DNA of 64,000 bases from Marinobacter orientalis (GTDB lineage Bacteria; Pseudomonadota; Gammaproteobacteria; Pseudomonadales; Oleiphilaceae). Below are positions 17,325 through 27,815 of the stretch, one piece after another. The notes under the pieces were generated by a model that ran no database searches, was not told where the DNA came from, and worked only from the letters and a program-made list of their open reading frames with translations. Both the position numbers and the translations under genes were made by a program. The stretch is from contig NZ_SRZX01000001.1 of the NCBI RefSeq assembly GCF_004792665.1, forward strand, positions 1,426,001 to 1,490,000, written 5' to 3'. Numbering within the stretch: the first letter of the stretch is position 1; every line of letters starts with the position of its first letter.

Positions 17325-18872
17325 ATGGCTACAAAAAACAAAAAGCTTAATCTGAAAGACAGATACCAGTACCTGACGCGGGATATGGCCTGGGAACCAA
17401 CCTACCAGGACAAGAAAGATATTTTTCCGGATGAAGACTTTGAAGGTATCAAGATTACTGACTGGTCCCAATGGGAAGACCCCTTCCGTCTCACCATGGA
17501 TGCGTACTGGAAGTACCAGGCAGAAAAAGAGAAAAAGCTGTACGCCATCTTCGATGCCTTTGCCCAGAACAATGGCCACCAGAACATTTCAGACGCCCGT
17601 TATGTGAATGCGCTGAAGCTGTTCCTCAGTGGGGTATCGCCCCTCGAGCATGCGGCCTTCCAGGGTTACGCGAAAGTTGGCCGTCAGTTCAGCGGCGCGG
17701 GCGCCAGGGTTGCCTGCCAGATGCAGGCCATTGACGAACTGCGTCATTCCCAGACCCAGCAGCACGCCATGAGCCATTACAACAAGCACTTCAATGGCCT
17801 GCATGATGCCGCGCATATGCATGACCGGGTCTGGTTTCTGTCCGTGCCCAAGTCGTTTTTTGATGATGCCCGCTCCGCTGGCCCGTTCGAGTTCCTGACC
17901 GCCATCTCGTTCTCCTTCGAGTACGTGCTGACCAATCTGCTGTTTGTGCCCTTCATGTCCGGTGCCGCCTATAACGGCGACATGGCCACCGTCACCTTTG
18001 GCTTCTCGGCCCAGTCCGACGAAGCAAGGCATATGACCCTTGGTCTTGAAGTGATCAAGTTCATTCTCGAACAGCACGAAGACAACGTGCCCATTGTCCA
18101 GCGCTGGATAGATAAATGGTTCTGGCGCGGTTTCCGCCTGCTGAGCCTGGTGGGAATGATGATGGACTACATGCTGCCGAAAAAGGTGATGTCCTGGTCC
18201 GAGGCCTGGGAGATGTACTACGAGCAGAACGGTGGTGCTCTGTTCAAGGACCTTGAGCGCTATGGTATTCGCCCGCCCAAGTACCAGGACGTCGCCAACG
18301 ATGCCAAGAACCATGTCAGTCACCAGGCCTGGAGCACCTTCTACCAGTACAGTCAGGCCACCAACTTCCACACCTGGATGCCAGAGAAGGAAGAGATGGA
18401 CTGGTTGTCCCAGAAGTACCCGGACACCTTTGACAAGTACTACCGTCCGCGCTTCGAACACTGGGACAAAGAGCACGCCGAGGGCCGTCGTTTCTACAAC
18501 AACACGCTCCCGCAATTGTGCCAGGTGTGTCAGATTCCGACCATTTTTACCGAGAAAGACGATCCGACCATGCTCAGCCACCGGCAGATTGTTCATGAGG
18601 GAGAACGTTTTCACTTCTGCTCCGACGGCTGCTGCGACATCTTCAAGCACGAGCCGGAGAAGTATGTCCAGGCCTGGTTGCCGGTGCATCAGATCTACCA
18701 GGGCAACTGTGAAGGTGAGGATGTGGAGACGGTGGTGTCGAAGTACTACCACATCAACATTGGTGAGGACAACTTCGAGTACATAGGGTCTCCGGATCAC
18801 AAGCGCTGGCTGGCCATCAAGGGCGAGTCAGGTGGTAACAAGGCAGACAGTACCGACCAGGACGCTGCCTGA
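17325..18872 (+). CDS. dmpN: Phenol hydroxylase P3 / oxygenase alpha subunit
   Basis: Catalytic subunit of 515 residues with the carboxylate-bridged di-iron centre. The ligands are visible as E108, E138 and H141 (DELRH), and E199, E233 and H236 (DEARH). A C-terminal YHS-type segment with several cysteines (CQVC, then FCSDGCC) follows, as in other DmpN proteins. The ATG at 17325 follows GGGAG and is preferred to the in-frame ATG at 17301, which lies inside dmpM. It forms the hydroxylase with DmpL and DmpO and receives electrons from DmpP. Confidence 0.95.
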   Translation: MATKNKKLNLKDRYQYLTRDMAWEPTYQDKKDIFPDEDFEGIKITDWSQWEDPFRLTMDAYWKYQAEKEKKLYAIFDAFAQNNGHQNISDARYVNALKLFLSGVSPLEHAAFQGYAKVGRQFSGAGARVACQMQAIDELRHSQTQQHAMSHYNKHFNGLHDAAHMHDRVWFLSVPKSFFDDARSAGPFEFLTAISFSFEYVLTNLLFVPFMSGAAYNGDMATVTFGFSAQSDEARHMTLGLEVIKFILEQHEDNVPIVQRWIDKWFWRGFRLLSLVGMMMDYMLPKKVMSWSEAWEMYYEQNGGALFKDLERYGIRPPKYQDVANDAKNHVSHQAWSTFYQYSQATNFHTWMPEKEEMDWLSQKYPDTFDKYYRPRFEHWDKEHAEGRRFYNNTLPQLCQVCQIPTIFTEKDDPTMLSHRQIVHEGERFHFCSDGCCDIFKHEPEKYVQAWLPVHQIYQGNCEGEDVETVVSKYYHINIGEDNFEYIGSPDHKRWLAIKGESGGNKADSTDQDAA

Positions 18873-18937
18873 TCCGGGGAGCGCCCGGCATCGGTCGGTG
18901 CCGGGCGCGTGATCCATAAAACAATAAGGTGATCATC

Positions 18938-19297
18938 ATGAGTGTTAATGCCCGTTATGACTACAAGTTTGAATCCAGAGACAGAGTTGAAAACTTCCAT
19001 GGCATGCAGGTGCTCTATATCTACTGGCCCCACCATTTGATGTTCTGCTCTCCGTTTGCCGTGATGGTGTCACCGGACATGACGTTTGGCGACTTCCTTG
19101 AGCAGATTTTAAAACCAGCGGTAGCGAGCCATCCCGACAGTGCCAAAGCGGATTTTATGGATGCCGAATGGAAGCTGAATGACGGTCCATTCACGCCGGA
19201 TCTGTCCGCCACCATGATAGGTAGCGGGATTGATCATAAGAGCATGCTGACAGTCACCACCCCAGGCCTGGATGGCATCAGCGGTTCCGGATCCTGA
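18938..19297 (+). CDS. dmpO: Phenol hydroxylase P4 / oxygenase gamma subunit
   Basis: Small subunit of 119 residues of the (alpha-beta-gamma)2 hydroxylase. The start at 18938 has AAGGTGA upstream; two other in-frame start codons lie nine bases earlier. The segments VLYIYWPHHLMFCSPFAVM and LDGISGSG are typical. It lies 65 bases after dmpN, the widest gap among the hydroxylase genes; I see no terminator in it. Confidence 0.92.
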   Translation: MSVNARYDYKFESRDRVENFHGMQVLYIYWPHHLMFCSPFAVMVSPDMTFGDFLEQILKPAVASHPDSAKADFMDAEWKLNDGPFTPDLSATMIGSGIDHKSMLTVTTPGLDGISGSGS

Positions 19298-19307
19298 GGT
19301 AACTATC

Positions 19308-20369
19308 ATGAGCTACACCGTCACCATAGAGCCAATTGGCGAGCAGATAGAAGTGGAGGATGGCCAGACCATTCTTGCGGCGGCCCTTCGTCAGGGCGTC
19401 TGGCTTCCCTTTGCTTGCGGCCATGGCACCTGTGCCACCTGCAAAGTTCAGGTTGTTGAGGGCGATGTCGAAATCGGCGATGCCTCACCTTTTGCCCTGA
19501 TGGATATCGAACGGGACGAAGGCAAGGTGCTGGCCTGCTGCGCCACCGTAGAAAGCGACGTCACCATCGAGGCAGATATTGATGTGGACGAGGACTTTGA
19601 GGGTTACCCGGTTGAAGACTATGCAGCGACGGTTACCGATATCGTCGAACTGTCCCCGACCATCAAGGGCGTGCATCTCAAACTAGACCGCCCGATGACC
19701 TTCCAGGCCGGCCAGTACATCAATGTCGAGCTGCCGGGCGTTGACGGCCCGAGAGCTTTCTCTCTGGCTAATCCACCCAGCAGGGCTGATGAAGTGGAAC
19801 TTCATGTGCGGCTGGTCGAAGGCGGGGCCGCGACCAGCTACATCCACCAGGAGCTGAAGGTCGGTGAGAAGCTGCACCTGTCAGGTCCCTATGGCCAGTT
19901 TTTCGTGCGTAGCTCGCAGCCTGGCAACCTGATTTTCATCGCCGGTGGCTCGGGGCTATCAAGCCCGCAATCCATGATTCTCGACCTGCTGGAGCAGGGC
20001 GACGATCGCCAGATCACGCTCTTCCAGGGCGCCCGCAACCTGGCTGAGCTCTACAACCATGAGCTGTTTGAGGCCCTGGCCCGGGACAATGACAACTTTA
20101 CCTACGTGCCGGCACTGAGCCAGGCGGAAGAAGACGGAGACTGGGCAGGGTTCCGGGGCTTTGTCCACGACGCGGCAAAGGAACACTTCGGTGGACGTTT
20201 TGCTGAGCACAAAGCCTATCTGTGCGGACCGCCACCGATGATCGATGCCGCCATCACGGCACTGATGCAGGGCCGGCTGTTCGAGCGCGACATTTTCATG
20301 GAGAAGTTCCTGACAGCTGCCGACGGCGCTGAAGAAACCCAGCGCTCGGCGCTGTTCAAGAAGATCTGA
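19308..20369 (+). CDS. dmpP: Phenol hydroxylase P5 reductase (FAD, plant-type 2Fe-2S)
   Basis: NADH:acceptor reductase of 353 residues. An N-terminal plant-type ferredoxin domain has C37, C42, C45 and C77 as ligands. Then comes an FAD domain with the R-x-F-S motif in RAFSLANPP and an NAD domain with GGSGLSSPQSM and the C-terminal CGPPPMID. It passes electrons from NADH through FAD and the cluster to DmpN. GAGGT precedes the ATG at 19308; a frame opening earlier overlaps dmpO. Confidence 0.95.
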   Translation: MSYTVTIEPIGEQIEVEDGQTILAAALRQGVWLPFACGHGTCATCKVQVVEGDVEIGDASPFALMDIERDEGKVLACCATVESDVTIEADIDVDEDFEGYPVEDYAATVTDIVELSPTIKGVHLKLDRPMTFQAGQYINVELPGVDGPRAFSLANPPSRADEVELHVRLVEGGAATSYIHQELKVGEKLHLSGPYGQFFVRSSQPGNLIFIAGGSGLSSPQSMILDLLEQGDDRQITLFQGARNLAELYNHELFEALARDNDNFTYVPALSQAEEDGDWAGFRGFVHDAAKEHFGGRFAEHKAYLCGPPPMIDAAITALMQGRLFERDIFMEKFLTAADGAEETQRSALFKKI

Positions 20370-20383
20370 CCCGGGGCGGCGCC

Positions 20384-20719
20384 ATGAGTGATGCCTTCGA
20401 GATCACCGAACAGTGCAGCGGAAACCGCTTCCACTGTGAGCCGGGCCAGAGTGTTTTAAAGGCCATGGAACAGCAGGGCCTGAAGTGTGTTCCGGTGGGT
20501 TGCCGCGGCGGCGGCTGCGGATTCTGCAAGGTCACCGTGCTCAGCGGTGACTACGAGTGCGGAAAGATGAGCAGGGTGCATGTACCCCCGGAATCAAGGG
20601 CATGTGGCGAGGTATTGGCCTGCCGCATTTACCCCCTGAGCGACCTGACAATTGAATGCCGTCCCCGCGAAGTGGCAGAGACGGCCACGCAGCAAACAAC
20701 AACAAAATCGATGAGGTAA
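20384..20719 (+). CDS. dmpQ: Plant-type ferredoxin that reactivates catechol 2,3-dioxygenase
   Basis: Ferredoxin of 111 residues with C40, C45, C48 and C80 in the C-x4-C-x2-C-x31-C pattern ([11 protein letters not shown]). DmpQ/XylT proteins reduce the active-site iron of catechol 2,3-dioxygenase when it is oxidised by substituted catechols. Its presence suggests the pathway handles methylphenols as well as phenol. It sits between dmpP and dmpB, four bases before dmpB. Confidence 0.93.
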   Translation: MSDAFEITEQCSGNRFHCEPGQSVLKAMEQQGLKCVPVGCRGGGCGFCKVTVLSGDYECGKMSRVHVPPESRACGEVLACRIYPLSDLTIECRPREVAETATQQTTTKSMR

Positions 20720-20723
20720 CGTC

Positions 20724-21647
20724 ATGAAAAAAGGTGTAATGCGTCCCGGTCATGTCCAGATCCGTGTACTCGATATGGATGCGGCTGTTAAACACTACAC
20801 AGATCTGTTGGGTCTGATCGAAACCGACCGTGATGATCAGGGTCGGGTGTACCTGAAGGCCTGGACAGAAGTGGACAAGTTCTCGGTGGTTCTGCGAGAA
20901 GCCGATGAGCCCGGTTGCGATTTCATGGCCTTCAAGGTGGTGGACGAGCCTTTCCTGCAGCAACTGGAGAAAGATCTGGTAGAGCACGGTGTCGACATCG
21001 AAAATATCCCCGAAGGTGAGCTGAAAGACTGTGGGCGCCGGGTCCGGTTCAAGGCTCCCTCGGGTCATACGTTCGAGCTTTATGCTGACAAACAGTACAC
21101 CGGCAAGTGGGGCATCACCGAGGTGAATCCGGAAGCCTGGCCCCGCAATCTCGATGGGATGAAGGTTGTCCGCTTTGACCATTGCCTGATGTATGGCCCG
21201 GAACTGGCCGCTACCTATGATCTGTTCGTCAATGTTCTTGGCTTCTATCTGGCTGAACAGGTTCTGGATGGCGAAGGAACCCGGATTGCCCAGTTCCTCA
21301 GCCTCTCCACGAAGGCTCACGACATTGCTTTCATTCATCACGAAGAAATGGGCAAGTTTCACCATGCCTCCTTCTACCTGGAAACCTGGGAAGACGTGTT
21401 GAGGGCGGCGGATCTGATTTCCATGACCGATACCTCCATCGATATCGGGCCTACCCGTCATGGTCTGACCCACGGCAAGACCATTTACTTCTTTGACCCG
21501 TCCGGCAACCGCAACGAGGTCTTCTGTGGTGGTGACTACAACTACCCGGACCATAAGCCCGTTACCTGGCAGGCCGAGCAACTGGGCAAGGCCATCTTCT
21601 ATCACGACCGGGTACTGAACGAACGGTTCCTGACGGTATTGACCTGA
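20724..21647 (+). CDS. dmpB: Catechol 2,3-dioxygenase
   Basis: Extradiol dioxygenase of 307 residues of the vicinal oxygen chelate type. It opens catechol next to the hydroxyls to give 2-hydroxymuconic semialdehyde. The iron ligands are at the classical positions: H153 (RFDH), H214 (FHH) and E265 (GNRNE). Two repeated domains are visible ([17 protein letters not shown] and [18 protein letters not shown]). It belongs to the same operon as dmpQ and dmpC. Confidence 0.96.
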   Translation: MKKGVMRPGHVQIRVLDMDAAVKHYTDLLGLIETDRDDQGRVYLKAWTEVDKFSVVLREADEPGCDFMAFKVVDEPFLQQLEKDLVEHGVDIENIPEGELKDCGRRVRFKAPSGHTFELYADKQYTGKWGITEVNPEAWPRNLDGMKVVRFDHCLMYGPELAATYDLFVNVLGFYLAEQVLDGEGTRIAQFLSLSTKAHDIAFIHHEEMGKFHHASFYLETWEDVLRAADLISMTDTSIDIGPTRHGLTHGKTIYFFDPSGNRNEVFCGGDYNYPDHKPVTWQAEQLGKAIFYHDRVLNERFLTVLT

Positions 21648-21693
21648 CTTTTCAGCAGTTCAACAGGGCTATCTATAACAGGATTAGGCAGCA

Positions 21694-23154
21694 ATGAAAG
21701 ACATCAAGCACTACATCAACGGGCAGTATGTTGGCTCTGCAAGCGGCAAGCTGTTCGACAACGTCAACCCGGTAAACGGCAAGGTGATCAGCAAGGTTCA
21801 CGAAGCCGGTCGGGAAGAGGTGGATGCCGCAGTCAGGGCAGCAAAGGCGGCCTTGCGCGGCACTTGGGGCAAGATGCCATTGGATGAGCGCACCAGCATC
21901 CTGCACAAGGTGGCCGATGGCATCAACGCCCGGTTTGACGAGTTCCTGGAAGCGGAATGCCTTGATACCGGCAAGCCAAAATCCATGGCAAGCCATATCG
22001 ACATTCCGCGGGGCGCGGCCAACTTCAAGGTTTTTGCGGACATGATCAAGAACGTGCCCACAGAATCCTTTGAAATGCCGACTCCGGATGGCACCGGCGC
22101 GTTGAACTACGCGGTACGCCGGCCCAAAGGCGTGATTGGTGTGATCAGTCCCTGGAATCTGCCATTGCTGCTGATGACCTGGAAAGTGGGCCCGGCACTG
22201 GCCTGTGGCAACACGGTGGTGGTCAAGCCTTCAGAGGAAACTCCCACGACGACAGCGCTCCTGGGTGAGGTCATGCAAGACGCTGGCGTGCCTGACGGCG
22301 TGTTCAATGTGGTCCATGGCTTCGGTGGCGATTCCGCCGGTGCCTTTCTGACCGAGCACCCGCTGGTGGATGGTTTCACCTTTACTGGCGAAACCGGTAC
22401 CGGTGAAGTGATCATGAAAGCCGCAGCCAGGGGGATACGGGATATTTCGCTGGAGCTGGGGGGCAAGAACGCCGGCCTGGTGTTCGCCGACTGCGACATG
22501 GACAAGGCCATCGAGGGCACCATGCGCTCGGCCTTCGCCAACTGTGGTCAGGTGTGCCTGGGCACCGAGCGGGTGTATGTCGAACGCTCCATATTTGACG
22601 AGTTTGTGGGCCGGCTGAAAGAGGCCGCGGAAGGTCTGAAAATCGGGCCGCCGGAAGACACTGAAGCCAATATGGGCCCGCTGGTCAGCCTTAAGCACCG
22701 CGAAAAAGTCCTTTCCTATTATCAGAAAGCCCTTGATGGCGGTGCCACCGTAGTTACCGGTGGTGGTGTTCCCGATATGCCGGAAGAACTGGCGGGTGGT
22801 GCCTGGATTCAGCCCACTATCTGGACCGGCTTGCCGGAGCATTCCGCGGTGATTACTGACGAAATCTTCGGCCCCTGTGTTCACCTTTGCCCGTTCGATA
22901 CAGAAGAAGAGGCCATTGAACTGGCCAACAGCCTCCCTTACGGACTGGCCTCGGCCATCTGGAGCGAGAACATCACTCGTGCCCACCGTGTCGCGGGTCA
23001 GATCGAGGCGGGCATTATCTGGGTCAACAGCTGGTTCCTGCGGGATCTGCGTACCCCATTCGGTGGCAGCAAGCAGTCCGGTATTGGTCGCGAGGGCGGT
23101 GTGCACTCCCTGGAGTTCTACACCGAGATGAAAAACATCTGCGTGAAACTGTGA
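21694..23154 (+). CDS. dmpC: 2-hydroxymuconic semialdehyde dehydrogenase
   Basis: NAD-dependent aldehyde dehydrogenase of 486 residues, first enzyme of the oxidative (4-oxalocrotonate) branch. Family motifs are ISPWNLPLLLMTWK, the general-base glutamate in LELGGKN and the catalytic cysteine in NCGQVCLGTERVY. The C-terminal segment PFGGSKQSGIGREGG is typical. AGGATTAGGCAGCA precedes the start. With dmpD also present, both routes of meta cleavage are encoded. Confidence 0.95.
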   Translation: MKDIKHYINGQYVGSASGKLFDNVNPVNGKVISKVHEAGREEVDAAVRAAKAALRGTWGKMPLDERTSILHKVADGINARFDEFLEAECLDTGKPKSMASHIDIPRGAANFKVFADMIKNVPTESFEMPTPDGTGALNYAVRRPKGVIGVISPWNLPLLLMTWKVGPALACGNTVVVKPSEETPTTTALLGEVMQDAGVPDGVFNVVHGFGGDSAGAFLTEHPLVDGFTFTGETGTGEVIMKAAARGIRDISLELGGKNAGLVFADCDMDKAIEGTMRSAFANCGQVCLGTERVYVERSIFDEFVGRLKEAAEGLKIGPPEDTEANMGPLVSLKHREKVLSYYQKALDGGATVVTGGGVPDMPEELAGGAWIQPTIWTGLPEHSAVITDEIFGPCVHLCPFDTEEEAIELANSLPYGLASAIWSENITRAHRVAGQIEAGIIWVNSWFLRDLRTPFGGSKQSGIGREGGVHSLEFYTEMKNICVKL

Positions 23155-23161
23155 GCCGATC

Positions 23162-24022
23162 ATGACTGCACCTGAAAACAGCCCTGAAATCGGGCGTGAG
23201 ATCACGGCCGCCGGCTATCGCACCAACGTGCATGACCATGGTCGTGGTGGCGTCCCGGTGATGATGATACACGGCTCTGGCCCCGGAGTGACTGCCTGGG
23301 CCAACTGGCGTCTGGTGATTCCGGAGCTGGCGAAGAATCGCCGTGTGGTGGCGCCGGATATGCTTGGCTTCGGGTACACCAAACGCCCGGAGGACAATAT
23401 CTACAACCGTGAACGCTGGGTTGCCCATGCCATTGGTGTTATGGATGCGCTGGAACTGCAACAGGTGGACCTTGTCGGCAACTCCTTCGGTGGCGGGCTG
23501 GCTCTGGCACTGGCTATCGAGTACCCGGAGCGGGTTCGACGTCTGGTCCTGATGGGCTCGGTTGGCGTCAGTTTTCCGATCACCAGGGGGCTCGACGAAG
23601 TCTGGGGTTATCGGCCCTCACTTGAAAATATGCGCCGCCTGATGGACGTGTTCGCCTTTAATAAGGGTCTGCTCACGGACGAACTGGCGGAGATGCGCTA
23701 TCAGGCCAGCATCCGCCCCGGATTCCAGGAATCCTTTGCAGCCATGTTTCCGGCTCCGCGCCAGCGCTGGGTAGATGACCTGGCCAGCAGGGAAGAAGAC
23801 ATCCGTGCGCTGCCACACGAAACTTTGGTTATCCACGGGCGGGAAGACGAAGTTATCCCCCTGCAGACATCGTTAACCCTGGCGGACTGGATTAACCGGG
23901 CACAGCTTCACATGTATGGCCGTTGCGGTCACTGGACGCAGATTGAACATGCCAGCCGGTTCGCCCGGCTGGTGAACGATTTCCTGACCGAAGCCGATCA
24001 ATCGGCTGCAGGAGCAGAATAA
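23162..24022 (+). CDS. dmpD: 2-hydroxymuconic semialdehyde hydrolase
   Basis: Alpha/beta hydrolase of 286 residues. It splits ring-fission products that are ketones, or the semialdehyde itself, into 2-oxopent-4-enoate and a short acid, which matters for methylated catechols. The oxyanion region is HGSGPGVTAW, the nucleophile elbow GNSFGG, and the catalytic histidine is in CGHWTQIE. Its stop overlaps the dmpE start (TAATG). Confidence 0.95.
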   Translation: MTAPENSPEIGREITAAGYRTNVHDHGRGGVPVMMIHGSGPGVTAWANWRLVIPELAKNRRVVAPDMLGFGYTKRPEDNIYNRERWVAHAIGVMDALELQQVDLVGNSFGGGLALALAIEYPERVRRLVLMGSVGVSFPITRGLDEVWGYRPSLENMRRLMDVFAFNKGLLTDELAEMRYQASIRPGFQESFAAMFPAPRQRWVDDLASREEDIRALPHETLVIHGREDEVIPLQTSLTLADWINRAQLHMYGRCGHWTQIEHASRFARLVNDFLTEADQSAAGAE

Positions 24023-24807
24023 TGGAACAGAAACGAATTCAGGCACTTGGTGATGAACTTTATCAGGCCATGCTGAGCCGCGAAGCCGTCGCTCCGCTGA
24101 CCGGCCGTGGTGAAGACATCAGCATTGATGATGCCTACCACATTTCCCTGCGCATGCTGGAACGACGCCTGGCAGATGGTGCCTCCATCATCGGCAAGAA
24201 GATCGGCGTCACCAGCAAGGCCGTGCAGAACATGCTCAACGTTCACCAGCCTGATTTCGGTTACCTGACCGACGACATGGTGTTCAATAGCGGCGAAGTC
24301 ATGCCCATCAGCGACCGACTGATTGCCCCCCGTGCCGAGGGCGAAATTGCCTTCATCCTCAAGAAAGATCTGACCGGGCCGGGCGTTACCAATGCCGATG
24401 TGCTGGCGGCCACCGAATGTGTCATGCCGTGCTTCGAAATAGTCGATTCCCGCATTCAGGACTGGAAGATCGCCATCCAGGACACGGTTGCCGACAACGC
24501 CTCCTGTGGCCTGTTTGTACTGGGTGACCAGGCGGTCTCTCCCCGCAAGGTGGACCTGGTGACTTGCGGCATGGTGGTGGAGAAGAACGGCAGTGTACTG
24601 AGTGCCGGCGCGGGCGCCGCTGCACTGGGTTCCCCGGTGAACTGCGTAACCTGGCTGGCAAACACCCTGGGCGAGTTCGGTATCACCCTCAAAGCCGGTG
24701 AAGTCATCCTGTCCGGTTCCCTGGTTCCGCTGGAGCCGGTCAAGGCCGGTGATTATATGCGTGTTGATATTGGTGGCATCGGCAGTGCCTCCGTTCGCTT
24801 CGCCTGA
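24022..24807 (+). CDS. dmpE: 2-oxopent-4-enoate hydratase
   Basis: Metal-dependent hydratase of 261 residues. It adds water to 2-oxopent-4-enoate to give 4-hydroxy-2-oxovalerate. It shares the fold and motifs of Dmp[14 protein letters not shown], the acidic metal residues in [11 protein letters not shown], and [12 protein letters not shown]. The start overlaps dmpD by one base. DmpE and DmpH are known to associate, and both are here. Confidence 0.94.
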   Translation: MEQKRIQALGDELYQAMLSREAVAPLTGRGEDISIDDAYHISLRMLERRLADGASIIGKKIGVTSKAVQNMLNVHQPDFGYLTDDMVFNSGEVMPISDRLIAPRAEGEIAFILKKDLTGPGVTNADVLAATECVMPCFEIVDSRIQDWKIAIQDTVADNASCGLFVLGDQAVSPRKVDLVTCGMVVEKNGSVLSAGAGAAALGSPVNCVTWLANTLGEFGITLKAGEVILSGSLVPLEPVKAGDYMRVDIGGIGSASVRFA

Positions 24808-24830
24808 TCCGGATTAAAAAGGACAACGTT

Positions 24831-25766
24831 ATGAGCAAGAAAATCAAAGCCGCGATCATCGGCTCGGGCAACATCGGCACCGACCTGATGATCAAGATCC
24901 TGCGTAACGGCAAGACCATTGAAATGGGCGCCATGGTCGGTATCGACCCGGAGTCCGATGGCCTGGCCCGCGCCCGGCGCATGGGCGTGGCCACCACTCA
25001 CGAAGGTGTGGACGGCCTGGTGAAGATGCCGGATTTTGCGGACATTGACATCGTGTTCGATGCCACCTCCGCCAAGGCGCACATGCACAACGAAGTGTTC
25101 CTGCGGGGCCATAAAGAGAGCATCAAGATCATCGACATGACCCCGGCGGCCATCGGCCCCTACTGCGTCCCGGTGGTGAACCTGGAGCAGAACCTCCACG
25201 AAGGCAACGTCAACATGGTCACCTGTGGTGGCCAGGCGACGATCCCGATGGTGGCTGCGGTGTCTCGTGTCGCCAAGGCGCACTACGCCGAAATCGTCGC
25301 CTCGATTTCGTCGAAGTCCGCCGGCCCCGGTACCCGCGCCAACATCGACGAGTTCACCGAAACCACCTCCAAGGCTATCGAAGTGGTGGGCGGCGCCCAG
25401 AAGGGCAAGGCCATCATCATCCTCAATCCGGCCGAACCACCCCTGCTGATGCGCGACACCGTCTACGTGCTCTCCGATGCCGCTGACCAGGCGGAAGTGG
25501 AAGCCTCGGTGGAAGAAATGGTCAAGGCCGTCAACAGCTACGTGCCCGGTTATCGCCTCAAGCAGAAAGTGCAGTTTGACGTGATTCCGGAAGACCAGCC
25601 CATGAACGTCCCGGGCCTGGGCCGCTTCAGCGGCCTGAAGACCTCCATCTTCCTGGAAGTGGAAGGCGCTGCCCATTACCTCCCGGCCTACGCCGGCAAC
25701 CTGGACATCATGACCTCCGCGGCACTCGGCACCGCCGAGCGCATCGCCGAATCGCTGGTCAAGTGA
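24831..25766 (+). CDS. dmpF: Acetaldehyde dehydrogenase (acylating)
   Basis: CoA- and NAD-dependent dehydrogenase of 311 residues that turns acetaldehyde into acetyl-CoA. The NAD-binding stretch [14 protein letters not shown] is near the N-terminus and the catalytic cysteine is in [12 protein letters not shown]. It forms a tight complex with the DmpG aldolase, passing the toxic aldehyde through a channel. The genes are 12 bases apart. Confidence 0.96.
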   Translation: MSKKIKAAIIGSGNIGTDLMIKILRNGKTIEMGAMVGIDPESDGLARARRMGVATTHEGVDGLVKMPDFADIDIVFDATSAKAHMHNEVFLRGHKESIKIIDMTPAAIGPYCVPVVNLEQNLHEGNVNMVTCGGQATIPMVAAVSRVAKAHYAEIVASISSKSAGPGTRANIDEFTETTSKAIEVVGGAQKGKAIIILNPAEPPLLMRDTVYVLSDAADQAEVEASVEEMVKAVNSYVPGYRLKQKVQFDVIPEDQPMNVPGLGRFSGLKTSIFLEVEGAAHYLPAYAGNLDIMTSAALGTAERIAESLVK

Positions 25767-25778
25767 GGAGACTGAATC

Positions 25779-26816
25779 ATGACTTATAACCCCGGCAAGA
25801 AACTCTACATCTCCGACGTGACCCTGCGGGACGGCAGCCACGCCATTCGTCACCAGTATTCCATCAGGAATGTGCAGGACATCGCCCGTGCTCTGGACAA
25901 GGCGAAGGTGGATTCCATCGAAGTGGCCCACGGCGACGGCCTGCAGGGCTCCAGCTTCAACTACGGCTTCGGTGCCCACACCGATCTGGAGTGGATCGAA
26001 GCGGTGTCCGAAGTGATTGAACACGCCAAAATCGCCACGCTACTGCTGCCTGGCATCGGTACCGTCCACGACCTGGACAACGCCTACAGCGCCGGCGCAC
26101 GCATTGTACGGGTGGCTACCCACTGCACCGAGGCGGATGTCTCGAAACAACACATCGAACACGCCCGAAAACTCGGCATGGACACCGTCGGCTTCCTGAT
26201 GATGAGCCACATGCAGACCCCGCAGGGTCTGGCGGAACAGGCCAGGCTGATGGAAGACTACGGCGCTACCTGCCTCTATGTCGTCGACTCCGGCGGCGCC
26301 ATGAACATGAACGACATCCGTGATCGCTTCCGCGCCCTGAAAGATGTTCTCAAGCCGGAAACCGAAACCGGCATCCACGCCCACCACAACCTGGCCCTGG
26401 GTGTGGCCAACTCCATTGTTGCCGTGGAAGAAGGCTGTGACCGTGTTGATGCATCCCTGGCCGGCATGGGTGCCGGTGCCGGCAACGCGCCGCTGGAAGT
26501 GTGTGTGGCCGCCTTCGACAAGATGGGCTGGGAGCACGGCACCGATGTTTACGCCCTGATGGACGCCGCTGACGACATCGTTCGCCCACTGCAGGACCGT
26601 CCTGTAAGAGTGGACCGCGAAACCCTGGCTCTGGGCTATGCCGGTGTCTACTCCAGCTTCCTGCGCCACTCCGAAGTGGCGGCGCAGAAGTACGGCCTGA
26701 AGACGGTGGACATTCTGGTGGAGCTGGGCAAACGCCGCATGGTGGGTGGCCAGGAAGACATGATTGTGGATGTGGCGCTGGATCTGCTGGCGGCACGGAA
26801 GGAGCAGAACGCATGA
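25779..26816 (+). CDS. dmpG: 4-hydroxy-2-oxovalerate aldolase
   Basis: Divalent-metal class II aldolase of 345 residues of the HMGL-like family. It cleaves 4-hydroxy-2-oxovalerate to pyruvate and acetaldehyde. The first catalytic strand [14 protein letters not shown] and the metal-binding [13 protein letters not shown] are present. It is partner of DmpF. Its stop overlaps the dmpH start by four bases. Confidence 0.96.
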   Translation: MTYNPGKKLYISDVTLRDGSHAIRHQYSIRNVQDIARALDKAKVDSIEVAHGDGLQGSSFNYGFGAHTDLEWIEAVSEVIEHAKIATLLLPGIGTVHDLDNAYSAGARIVRVATHCTEADVSKQHIEHARKLGMDTVGFLMMSHMQTPQGLAEQARLMEDYGATCLYVVDSGGAMNMNDIRDRFRALKDVLKPETETGIHAHHNLALGVANSIVAVEEGCDRVDASLAGMGAGAGNAPLEVCVAAFDKMGWEHGTDVYALMDAADDIVRPLQDRPVRVDRETLALGYAGVYSSFLRHSEVAAQKYGLKTVDILVELGKRRMVGGQEDMIVDVALDLLAARKEQNA

Positions 26817-27607
26817 GCAGGACATTAAGCCGCGAGCAGATGCTGGCCCTGGCTGAACACGTGGAAAACGCCGAACTGCAGGCCCAGGACATCACCAAGG
26901 TTACCAACGACTACCCGGACATGACCTTCGAGGATGCCTACGACGTGCAGTGGGAAATCCGCCGCCGCAAGGAAGCGCGGGGTAACAAAATCGTCGGTAT
27001 GAAAATGGGCCTCACATCCTGGGCCAAGATGGCACAGATGGGCGTGGAAACGCCGATTTACGGTTTCCTGGCTGATTATTTCAGCGTGCCGGACGGTGGC
27101 GTGGTCAACACCAAAGAGCTGATTCACCCCAAGATTGAAGCCGAAATTGCCTTCGTTACCAAGGCACCGCTGAAAGGTCCGGGCTGCCATATCGGCCAGG
27201 TGCTGGCGGCAACGGACTTCGTGATCCCGGCGGTGGAAATCATCGACTCCCGCTATGAGAACTTCAAGTTCGATCTGGTGAGTGTGGTTGCCGACAACGC
27301 CTCGTCTACCCGCTTTATCACCGGTGGTCAGATGGCGGATGTTGCGGATGTGGACCTGAAAACTCTGGGCGTCGTGGTCGAGAAGAATGGTGAAGTGGTC
27401 GACGTGGGTGCAGGCGCTGCCGTGCTGGGCCATCCGGCTTCGAGTGTTGCTATGCTGGCAAACCTGCTTGCCGAGCGGGGTGAACACATTCCGGCGGGAA
27501 CCTTCATCATGACCGGTGGCATTACAGCCGCCATTGCCGTGGAACCCGGTGACAATATCACCGTGCGTTACCACGGATTGGGAACCGTTTCCGGACGATT
27601 CATCTGA
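26813..27607 (+). CDS. dmpH: 4-oxalocrotonate decarboxylase
   Basis: Metal-dependent decarboxylase of 264 residues, homologous to DmpE. It makes 2-oxopent-4-enoate from 2-oxohex-3-enedioate in the oxidative branch. Motifs include [26 protein letters not shown] and [20 protein letters not shown] lies just before the start inside dmpG, showing coupled translation. Confidence 0.95.
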   Translation: MSRTLSREQMLALAEHVENAELQAQDITKVTNDYPDMTFEDAYDVQWEIRRRKEARGNKIVGMKMGLTSWAKMAQMGVETPIYGFLADYFSVPDGGVVNTKELIHPKIEAEIAFVTKAPLKGPGCHIGQVLAATDFVIPAVEIIDSRYENFKFDLVSVVADNASSTRFITGGQMADVADVDLKTLGVVVEKNGEVVDVGAGAAVLGHPASSVAMLANLLAERGEHIPAGTFIMTGGITAAIAVEPGDNITVRYHGLGTVSGRFI

Positions 27608-27619
27608 CGAGGAGGCGTT

Positions 27620-27811
27620 ATGCCCATTGCCCAGCTCTACATCATTGAAGGAAGAACAGACGAGCAGAAGGAAACCCTTATCCAGGAAGTGAGCGAGGCT
27701 ATGGCCCGCTCCCTGGATGCACCCCTGGAGCGTATCCGGGTGTTGATCACCGAGATGCCAGCGCAGCACTTCGGCATTGGTGGCCAGTCTGCCAAAAAAC
27801 TCGGGCGTTAG
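27620..27811 (+). CDS. dmpI: 4-oxalocrotonate tautomerase
   Basis: Tautomerase of 63 residues whose catalytic proline becomes residue 1 after removal of methionine (MPIAQLYIIEGRTDEQK). It interconverts the enol and keto forms of 4-oxalocrotonate before DmpH. AGGAGG precedes the start. It is the last gene of the canonical dmp set, but the transcript probably continues into the next genes on the same strand. Confidence 0.95.
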   Translation: MPIAQLYIIEGRTDEQKETLIQEVSEAMARSLDAPLERIRVLITEMPAQHFGIGGQSAKKLGR

Positions 27812-27815
27812 ACTC

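Noticed and set aside
17589-18800. Antisense open frame of 403 codons opposite dmpN
   Set aside because: It mirrors the codon pattern of dmpN, is rich in His/Val runs without domain motifs, and has no start signal.
24753-26024. Antisense open frame of 423 codons opposite dmpF/dmpG
   Set aside because: Shadow of high-GC third positions in strongly coding DNA; no recognisable protein.
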